Source of the DNA: Nematostella vectensis
Taxonomy: Eukaryota > Cnidaria > Anthozoa > Actiniaria > Edwardsiidae
Assembly: GCF_932526225.1 (NCBI RefSeq)
Contig: NC_064048.1
Span: forward strand, 3,899,937-3,963,936
Length of the DNA: 64,000 nt
Direction of reading: 5' to 3'
Position 1 is the first letter of the stretch. Every line of letters begins with the position of its first letter. Below the pieces are notes generated by a model. That model saw only the letters and a list, made by a program, of their open reading frames with translations. It searched no databases and was not told the origin of the DNA. A program made the translations under genes and the position numbers. Shown one piece after another: positions 55,786 through 64,000 of this stretch.

Positions 55786-58700
55786 CTAAAATCACATTGA
55801 AAACCCGTTGATCCGGTTTGCATGAGAAAATGTTGTGGGCTAGTGGCCGATTCCTCATATGAAACACCCTAACTGCCTACTTACGGTTTTTTTGTTTCTT
55901 TTACGCGTTAACATGAAGGATTCGGGATTATTACGTTTTAGTTTACAGCCATCTCGAAAACGAGGTCCGAACACAAACTCGTTCCCAGAGCCCCTTCGGT
56001 CACAGGCATGTTGCCCCCGAAAAAAAAAAGACATGTAGCTGCATGTTACCTTGGTTAATTCTAAACTTGATCTGACTCGGGACAATGCACGATTCCTCTG
56101 TTGAAATAAAAGAAAGAAACATGAAATCGCCCCCTGCCAAATAAAATGACCCTACGGAGCATCAGTACTTTTTAAGATTCATGCGTTATAAAAGCCTTGT
56201 AAAAACGAGGAAACGAGTATTTTTTCTTATATGGCGAACATTCTAGCATCGCAAGGCATGCTGGGTACGCGCCATACAAGACATGCAATGCGTGTTGTAC
56301 ACAGTTGAAAAAAGTTCGCAAACATGCGTACATGGACCCACTACTCTGCGAGCACTGTTGACTTTGAGGAAGCCCTGGCTTTATCCCGGGCCCTTTGATA
56401 ATAAGCAATTGGGAGTTGACTTTTTTTGCCTTGAAAGCGCTTTACAGCTATTAAAGGAGGAAAGGACGTATGGAGTAGGAAATCATTTGACAAGATTTTT
56501 TCACAGGACAATTAATATTATAATATTTATGATATTATAATATGAATATGTGTTAGAATGCATTATTGAATACTGCAGCATCACCCATTTGTGTACGGTA
56601 CTTTACGGTAATAATTTCTTCATGTAAGGTACATAAAATGTCATTATTTTGGGCGTGGCCAAAATGGGGGATGGGGGTAAATAAGCTTCCCTCTGACCTG
56701 CGCAGTTGAACTCCGCGTCGCCTCCATAGACCGCCAGGTAGATTGGCGGACAATCAGTCCGGTTATACCCTATTTATGGGGAGAGATTGCGTTACATTCT
56801 ATAAATGGAGAGAGATTGCGTTACACCCTATATATGGAGAGAGATTGCGTTACATTCTTTATATGGAGAGAGATTGCGTTATTCTTATTGACACACTTAA
56901 ATTTACCGTGCACGTGTACGCTGGCTTGAGATGGGATTGCGTTACTCTTCGTGACTTAAACAGGAATGTATCGCTCATGGCTTACTGTGCGGTTTCCTTC
57001 CTTAACACAGCAAACACAAACATTTTCTGCATGTATACCCTAATTACAGTAGATATGGGATTGGGTTTCATCTCGTGATACATGTCCAATCGGAGCACGT
57101 AGGCTGGTTTGATCTGGGATTGCGTTACTAAGGACTCAGCTGCTGCCTTGCGAAATGAGATCACGTTACTCACCGTGACAAGGGTCAGAAACTCTCAATT
57201 TCATTGTCTCGCCTACACCTAAACACAAAGAAGAAAGTAGTGAGATTCGCATATAACGTAACATGCGTGATGTGCTAAGTGTAACGTGACCCGACGTGAT
57301 ACTTGGTTGCAATATACACAATACGAGGCGTGACATGACGGCTACGTTACAGCGCAAGTGTGACAAAAGTGATCTGAGCATGGTGATTTGACATGAGTGG
57401 CATGACATGCATGATATGCATGGGTGACGCGATGTGCGTGACATAACTTGCATTATGTGTCATGGGCGATAGGACATAGATGATGTGACAAAGGTGACGT
57501 GACATTTATAACGTGACATTTATAACGTGACATGCATGCTGTGACATGGGTGACGCGACATTGAAATTGCTTACTGAGCGGGTCGATTTTGTAGAGGTAG
57601 CTGTCCGGTCCTGGTGTTGGATCTTTGCGTGACGCATAGATGGCGACAGTCCCGTACACTGGCGTGACCTATAACACAATCACCTGATAGTCAGTCATGT
57701 CATACAAGGAGATATCTCTGTATCACGCAATGTCATGCTAGATTATGCCTGTGTCATGCAAGGAGATGAGTCTACGTCACGCAAGACGGTGTCATTGTCA
57801 CGCAAGGAGACATGGCTATGACACGCAAGATGATGCATTTATGTCACGCTGGTGACGCTTCTATGTCACGCAAGATGATGTATATGTCAAGCAAGAAGAT
57901 GTTTATGTGTCACGTTTATGTGTCACGTTTATGTGTCACGTTTATGTGTCAATGTCAATGTAAATTACGCCTGTGTCACGCAAGAACATGTGACTGTGTC
58001 ACGAAAGGTGATGTGTTTATGTCACGCTATGTTATGCTTATGTCACGCAAGGAGATGAGTCTGTCACGCACGGTGATGCGCCTTTGTCCTGCAAGGCGAT
58101 GCGTCTATCTCACGCTACACTATGCCTGTGTCACGCAAGGAGATGAGTCTATGTCACGCAAGGTGACGCGCCTATGTCACGCACGGCGATGCGCCTGTGT
58201 CATGCAAGCGTCTGTGGATAAACTTACGTCAATGACGATGTCAGGAATCCCGTAGAACCAGGATGAAGGCAGCACGAAGTATCGCGGTCTCTTGGGGGAC
58301 ACGAAGGCGGAGATGACCGTGTGGTTTGCACCGGGACGGAAATCAAGCTCCATCTCCAACGGGGCTACAAGCGACAAGAGTCACTTTCATTAAAGCCTGA
58401 AGATTTTTTTATGCTAATGTTTGCGGTGTTTATGTTTACGTTCTACTGGTGTTTACTTCTTACTAATTTTTGCGGTCTATATTTTTACGCTCTCTTAATG
58501 TTTGCGGTCTATATGTTTACGTTCTACTAATGTTTACGGTCTACTGATGTTTGCGGTGTAATATTTGCGGTTTATATGTTTACATTCTACTAATGTTTGC
58601 GGTCTATATGTTTACGTTCTACTAATGTTTACGGTCTACTGATGTTTGCGGTGTAATATTTGCGGTTTATATGTTCACATTCTACTAATGTTTGCGGTCT

Positions 58701-61700
58701 ATATGTTTACGTTCTCTTAATGCTTACGGTCTACTGATGTTTGCGGTGTAATGCTTGCGGTCTATATGTTTACGTTCTACTAATGCTTACGGCCTACTGA
58801 TGTTCGCGGTGTAATATTTGCGGTCTATATGTTTACATTCTACTAAATGTTTGCGGTCTATATGTTCACGTTCAATGCTTACGGTTTACTGATGTTTGCG
58901 GTGTAATGTTTGCGGTCTATATCTTTACGTTCTATTCATGCGGTCTTTATGTTAACGCTTTACTGGTGTTTTACTGTTGTTCGCGGTCTATATTTTTACG
59001 GTCTATTTATACCTTCTACTGTACCTGCGGTCTACTGGTGTTTGCGGTCTATATGTTTATAGTATATTGATGTTTACGCTCTACTGGTGGTAACGGTCTA
59101 CTAATGTTTACGTTCTACTGGTGTTTACGTTCTACTGGTGTTTTCGGTCATACTAATGTTTGCTGTCTACTGGTGTTTACGTTCTACTGGTGTTTTCGGT
59201 CTGCTTATGTTTACGTTCTACTGGTGTTTTCGGTCTACTAATGTTTACGTTCTACTGGTGATTTCGGTCTGCTAATGTTTTCGTTCTACTGGTGTTTTCG
59301 GTCTACTGGTGTTTGCGTTCTACTGGTGTTTTCGGTCTGCTAATGTTTACGTTCTACTGGTGTTTTCGGTCTGCTAATGTTTGCTGTCTACTGGTGTTTT
59401 CGTGCTACTGATGTTTACGGTCTGCATGTTAACAATTTTGCGGTCTATTCTTCTTACAGTCGCAGGTTGTCTTCTGAATAGACTTGACAAGCCTGATGAG
59501 CTGATCAAAGTCGTCGGCGTAGAACACGTGCTTGACGTCAGGGTCGCTGGCGATCAATTCTACTGGCGTTTACGTTCTTCTGGTGTTTACGTTCCACTGG
59601 TGTTTACGTTCTACTGATGTTTACGTTCCACTGGTGTTAACGTTCCACTGGTGTTTACGTTCTACTGGTGTTTACGTTCTCTGATATTTACGTTCTTCTG
59701 GTGTTTTCGATCTGCTAATGTTTACCTTCCACTGGTGTTTACGTTCTACTGGTGTTTACGTTCTACTGGTGTTTACGTTCTACTTATGTTAACGTTCTTC
59801 TGGTGTTTTCGGTCTGCTAATGTTTACGTTCCACTGGTGTTTACGTTCTACTGGTGTTTACGTTCTACTGGTGTTTACGTTCCACTGGTGTTTACGTTCT
59901 ACTGGTGTTTACGTTCTACTGGTGTTTACGTTCTACTTATGTTAACGTTCTTCTGGTGTTTTCGGTCTGCTAATGTTTACGTTCCACTGGTTTTACGTTC
60001 CACTGGTGTTTACGTTCTACTGGTGTTTACGTTCCACTGGTGTTTACGTTCTACTGGTGTTTACGTTCTACTGGTGTTTACGTTCTACTTATGTTAACGT
60101 TCTTCTGGTGTTTTCGGTCTGCTAATGTTTACCTTCCACTGGTGTTTACGTTCTACTGGTGTTTACGTTCTACTGGTGTTTTCGGTCTGCTAATGTTTGC
60201 TGTCTACTGGTGTTTTCGTGCTACTGATGTTTACGGTCTGCATGTCTGAGGTTAACAAGTTTGCGGTCTATTCTTCTTACAGTCGCAGGTTGTCTTCTGA
60301 ATAGACTTGACAAGCCTGATGAGCTGATCAAAGTCGTCGGCGTAGAACACGTGCTTGACGTCAGGGTCGCTGGCGATCAATTGTAGCTCGGACTTTTCGA
60401 TGTTCGAGCCCACTCCGACTGCCAGTGAGATCAGACCTACAGCAGATGACGCAGGTTTTATACTTGTAATAAGGGAACGTGTTCTATTGTACTTTGTGAC
60501 AGAAATATGCATATTGCACGCGACATGTGCTATTGTGTGAAAGCGGATATCTGGTATGACACGCATGACAAGAAATATGTGACGTGACAATGCGTTACAT
60601 TGTAACGCAACACTGTGGATAGGGATTGCCTGACTTGACAACATGCGTGGAGGATCTGTCATGTGAGAGAAGCGACACAAGGCCTGATAGGGATTGCGTG
60701 TCATTTCATGATTGAACTTGTGTGGCAGGGAAATGTGGCGTGACACGCTTGACAGGAAATGTGTGACGTAGTATGCATGACAATAAATTTGTGACGAACA
60801 TGCGTGACCGATATTGCGTGACGTACCTGAGATATCGTTGTTGATTCTCTTTACAGCGTTTTTAAGAGCGTTTTGTCCCTGGTCGTTGGACTTGCCGTCT
60901 GTCAGTAGGACCATGATTGGCACAACGCTCCTCTGGGCACCCCCCTCAGTAGCTGCTGCGCCTTGAGCCGGACCCAAGATCTCATCATTCGCCATGTTGA
61001 TCGCCTTTGCAGTATGGGTGCTACCCTCTGCAAGGGCAATAGGATAAGAATTGATATTTGACGGTTCGGTGGCGACTGTTAACGGTAGCTACCCCGTGGC
61101 TCACGAACCGACGTCGGTGCGCTAGCCGAAGCATTTCGGGGTAAGCTTCGGATTTTACGATTACTTCACGACAGCATCCCTAATTAGATACAAATATAAA
61201 ATATCGAATTCATCGATCCATGTTTGGCCTTACGTCTATACAGGAGTCTGCTGACCGAACACTGCAGTCTTGACTTGGAGTCGTAATCGGAAAGTTTCAC
61301 TTCTAGCCTCGGGTCAGTGGAAAACGTCACGACGGCAACCCGAGTCTGGTACGGAGATATATCGAATGCATCGATTACTTTCCTAAAAAAGGTAAATGTG
61401 AAACCGGTAATAGCTGTGCTGTCACAGTAATCATAATTTTGGTAAAGGAAGCAATAGCAACGATGGCAAGTCCTGGGACACGAGATAGTGGTTCTGAAAG
61501 AACAAGATTACAAGGATGGTGATGGCCAAGACGTTCCTTTGTTGTTGTTGATGATGAAAATATGATGATGTTGATTGACATGATGTTAAATGTTATGTTG
61601 ATGGGCGTGAATGTGAGTATCATAGTTAGGTTGATACATCTGAAGTCGAAGGTGTTATCGATTTTGTTGCTACTACTTCAAAGGTGATGATAACGATGGT

Positions 61701-64000
61701 GATCATCATTTATTTATTTATCCTTTCACTTGATAAATTTACTATGTAATTACATTGATATTATGAGCAAATGGAAAGGATTCTAAAGGAAGTAAACTTG
61801 TAATTATATAATCCTTTTATAGTTTTTTTTATACTGGGGTTGGGGGTTTCCATATGTTAAATATGGATAGACAAGGGAATAGTAAAGTGTCATTAAAGCT
61901 TTCTGTGGAAAATAGCGACTTATATATCTTATTATTCCTATGTTCTTTGCTATTTTCTTGCATACGATGTTATTGTGATTTTGCCAATTTAGTTTTGAGT
62001 CTAGATACCAAGAAATATAAATGAATCCACCTGTTCAATTTCTTATTAATTGTAACATTTAAATTTCCTGGTTCTATATTTCTAGTTTTCGATCTATTTC
62101 TAGCTTTATCATGATTGAAAAGTTGATATTTTGTTTTCTTTATGTGATGATGATTATAATGATGATGATGACCTATTATTATTTATGATGATGGTGATGA
62201 TGATGATGTTGACGAAGATGATGATGATGATTGATGAATATGATGACCAATGATTATTGATGACGATGACCCATGATGATGTTAAGGACATTATTGGGCT
62301 AAAAATAGCTGTACATCCTTACGTGACAAATGTTTTTTCCTTCTCGTAGTTGTGTCTGTTGATACTTCCCGACTCATCCATCACGAAAACCAGGTTGGCT
62401 GGCAACTCACAGTCTGGAGGAAAAGGGAAAGTACGCACACCCTTGACAAGCGGATCTACATCGGAGACTGGGATTGGAAGGGGGGGGAGGGCGTGGTCTG
62501 TTGGAAAAGGGAAAGTCCTGTACACCCTTGACAAGCGGATCAACGTGTGAGAATGGGTGGGGGGGGGGGGGAGTAAGGCAGTAGAGAAACAAGATTTTGA
62601 TACCCCTCACTAGCGGATCAACGTGTGAGAATGGGTGGGGGGCGTGCTCTGTGGAAAAAGGAAAGTTTTACACCAGTCCCTTGTAGATTTAGTTTGAAGA
62701 GGGAGGGTGGTCTGTTGAAAAAAACTTCCGTTCAGTAGCGAGTCTACGTGAAGGGGGAAACGGTCTGTAGGAAAATGGAAAGTTTTACACCGTTCTAAAG
62801 GGGATCTAAGTGAAAGAAGGGGACACTGGTTGTGGAAAACGAGAATTTAACCCCTTTTTTAGGACATCAACGTATGAGAATGGGACGGGTCTGTTGAAAA
62901 CGTAAGTATTTCAAAACAACCTTGACTATCTGATCAACGTGGAAGAGGGGGGAGGGGGGCGGGACTAGTCCAGCTACCCTCTAGGGGTGCCTAGAGGCTA
63001 TCCTCTAAGTGCATTGTGGACTGCATAGAAAATGAAACCCTTAGTTTGTCGAGGGTGGGACAGAGAAAAAAAAATGGCAAGTTTCCCAAAATAAGGTCTG
63101 GTTTACTTCGGTGAGCTTGAATTTTTGCATAGAGGTTCCTTATGTTATGTTACCAACATATCAAAAAGTGTTTTCTTTCTAATGGATTCGTCTTCGAGAT
63201 ACGAGGCTTGAAGTGCAATTTTCAATTTTCTGATCAGAAATTAAGCCAACTTTGCTCACTAATATCTAAATTTTATATCTTCTTAATGTCTTTAAAATTT
63301 GGAATTAAGAATTTGGTCAGAGGAACTCCTTGTATGCGGAATCTTGAGCGTATTTATTGAGAATTGGAAAATTTCATGCCATTTCTTTACTCGAGGGTGT
63401 TGTTTATTCGGGCTAGATGAGTGAAGCATACAAAAATGATGATGTATGGTTGATAAACGTATGTTATAGTGTGTGAAAAACCGTGGTGGTTTACCTTGGC
63501 CGGTGAATTGAGTGCAGTCTTTATTCTTGTGAATTGTCTCTGTGGAATAAAAATGCATGACGTTAGAAGTAAAGTAACAAATGGCATTGCTGACCTCAAA
63601 CATAAAACGTTTTATGATTGACACAAACATCAAAATCAAAGTATGATTAAGAGCGGTTTGGTCTACCTGTGGTGATGCAATTCTTATTCGCGCTTAATTT
63701 GAGCTCAAGAAAACTGAAAATAAAATCTGCAAAAACGTGTGGAATTATGCACGCATGCGCACGCCAAAATCTATGACTCTCTTGTCGGTGAGACCACAGG
63801 TAAACCGTACTTAGTAAGATTTCGTTACCAAGTTGAGGAAAAAATTTCTTCGCGGTTTCCTTAGCGATGTTGTTGATCTGTCCCTTCCCAACTTTCGGAA
63901 GACTGGATTGGTTCTTGTAGTAGAACGCGTAGCTGAACGTCGCCGTCTGATGGGAGATCTGCGACTCGCTCAAGATGGACTTAAGCTTGGTGTACCGGTT
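55694..64000 (-). CDS. vWA-domain cell-surface protein with GPI-type C-terminus; 5' end off the right edge
   Basis: Exons in coding order: about 63811–64000 (entry from beyond the window; donor 63811 or 63829), 63495–63539, 62323–62413, 61234–61381, 60827–61027, 60281–60436, 58228–58364, 57575–57668, 57174–57218, 56698–56769 and 55694–55785. Phases agree at every join. The N-terminal part is unassigned (SQISHQTATFSYAFYYKN). The vWA domain follows, then an unassigned beta-rich region (DFRPGANHTVISAFV, VTPVYGTVAIYASRKDP) and a Ser-rich hydrophobic tail. The product is likely extracellular. No Cache or collagen segment is visible, so alpha2-delta and matrilin labels are not justified. Confidence 0.82.
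56698..56769 (-). CDS. Penultimate exon of the vWA gene
   Basis: 72 bp in phase 1–1, acceptor AAATAG and donor GCAG|GTCAGA, encoding GYNRTDCPPIYLAVYGGDAE then FNCA. Supported by phase continuity on both sides and a glycosylation site NRT. The exon's first bases and acceptor are repeated downstream on the plus strand (56769–56885). Confidence 0.6.
56761..56890. repeat. ~30-bp tandem repeat carrying the vWA exon acceptor (~4 copies)
   Basis: Units of GTTATACCCTATTTATGGGG followed by AGAGATTGC. The first unit spans the start of exon 56698–56769 and its acceptor (minus strand), the others lie in the intron. GGGATTGCGTTACT fragments recur at 56935 and 57115. Confidence 0.8.
57230..57560. repeat. 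Degenerate GTGACATG repeats, vWA intron
   Basis: Many GTGACATGNNTGAC-like units without a strict period. Confidence 0.7.
57690..58215. repeat. ~22-bp degenerate minisatellite TGTCACGCAAGGAGATG, vWA intron
   Basis: Repeated ATGTCACGCAAGGTGATGCG-like units; the plus-strand Met/Cys-rich frame at 57812–58255 is an artefact. Confidence 0.9.
58395..60265. repeat. ~1.9-kb minisatellite of GTTTACGTTCTACTG units, vWA intron
   Basis: Units of about 18–20 bp (TGTTTACGTTCTACTGGTG and TGTTTGCGGTCTATATG variants) with higher-order repeats. Phe/Trp/Leu-rich frames are artefacts. It encloses a partial copy of the 60281–60436 exon. Confidence 0.95.
59450..59563 (-). pseudogene. Duplicated 3' part of the vWA exon inside the intron minisatellite
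   Basis: Positions 59450–59563 match 60270–60384 by eye without mismatches: donor CTTAC, then the codons for IASDPDVKHVFYADDFDQL, IRLVKSIQKTTCD. It ends abruptly inside the exon and returns to minisatellite (CTACTGGCGTTTACG). It has the donor but no acceptor, so it should be skipped in splicing. Confidence 0.9.
60281..62413 (-). CDS. von Willebrand factor A domain with complete MIDAS (four exons)
   Basis: LPANLVFVMDESGSINRHNY (DxSxS) in 62323–62413; TRVAVVTFSTDPRLEVKL in 61234–61381; GSTHTAKAIN (MIDAS Thr) and PIMVLLTDGKSND (MIDAS Asp) in 60827–61027; ISLAVGVGSNIEKSELQLIA and HVFYADDFDQLIRLVKSI in 60281–60436. All metal-binding positions of the adhesion site are present, so metal-dependent ligand binding is plausible. 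Confidence 0.92.
61550..62285. repeat. GAT-rich simple repeats, vWA intron
   Basis: GATGATGAT tracts at 61550–61600 and 62150–62285 in AT-rich intron DNA. Confidence 0.85.
62414..62970. repeat. ~90-bp degenerate tandem repeat next to the vWA first-blade exon (~6 copies)
   Basis: Each unit has TCTGTTGGAAAAGGGAAAGT, CACCCTTGACAAGCGGATC and AACGTGTGAGAATGGG. The exon-proximal unit (CAGTCTGGAGGAAAAGGGAA at 62410) overlaps the acceptor of exon 62323–62413. Confidence 0.8.
62971..63494. other. vWA intron remainder
   Basis: AT-rich, with no exon evidence until the 45-bp exon 63495–63539 (TIHKNKDCTQFTGQ). Confidence 0.5.

Noticed and set aside
55407..55823. 138-codon frame with six QTPYITRKRG repeats as a coding repeat domain
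   Set aside because: The phase carried by the preceding exons selects the other frame, which gives a hydrophobic tail and a stop; the repeat frame also lacks a start or a matching splice phase.
59651..60249. Phe/Trp-rich membrane-like protein frames
   Set aside because: Translation of the GTTTACGTTCTACTG minisatellite on the strand opposite the real gene.

Overview
The window is metazoan nuclear DNA. Genes are split into small exons with GT–AG introns, there is no operon structure, and most of the length is introns, minisatellites and mobile-element remnants. The gene content (LDL-receptor-type protein, prosaposin-like protein, CTHRC1-like protein, C2H2 zinc finger, vWA protein), moderately AT-rich DNA and short minisatellite-filled introns suggest an anthozoan cnidarian, for example a Nematostella-like sea anemone. 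That assignment is an inference; I could not run a search.

Layout. 1–9.5 kb, minus strand: N-terminal half of an LDL-receptor-superfamily gene (8 LDL-A repeats, 2 EGF-CA modules, start of a YWTD propeller), running off the left edge. 9.5–12 kb: nothing recognised. 12–14.7 kb, plus: broken LINE. 15–17.3 kb: 144-bp satellite array split by a TAA-flanked MITE. 18.6–19.3 kb: foldback repeats. 19.36–23.53 kb, minus: structurally complete Ty3/gypsy LTR retrotransposon with indistinguishable LTRs and a CCATA target duplication. 25.9–28.9 kb, minus: second decayed LINE. 30.2–30.8 kb: hairpin and (ATT)n. 31.1–31.8 kb: GPCR pseudogene. 33.98–35.2 kb, plus: six-finger C2H2 protein. 36.35–37.93 kb, plus: complete three-exon CTHRC1-like gene. 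38.8–39.4 kb, plus: chromodomain ORF. 40.05–41.94 kb, minus: multi-exon gene of an unassigned family. 42.66–54.35 kb, plus: complete 17-exon prosaposin-like gene with five saposin-B domains and a C-terminal saposin-A domain. 55.69–64 kb, minus: vWA-domain gene with a hydrophobic, GPI-type C-terminus, running off the right edge and convergent with the saposin gene.

The genes do not look functionally linked. Three are secretory or cell-surface proteins (LDL-receptor-like, CTHRC1-like, vWA/GPI) and one is a lysosomal or secreted lipid-binding precursor.

The most unusual signal is recurrent. In the LDL-receptor, saposin and vWA genes, minisatellites in or beside introns begin at an exon edge, and their repeat unit contains the splice acceptor, the splice donor or the stop codon of the adjacent exon. 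I count at least six such junction-seeded arrays, plus one copy of most of an exon inside a 2-kb intron minisatellite. The LTR element is also notable: its primer-binding site is complementary to its own LTR, which suggests self-priming, and its LTR contains a second copy of the polypurine-tract/LTR junction.
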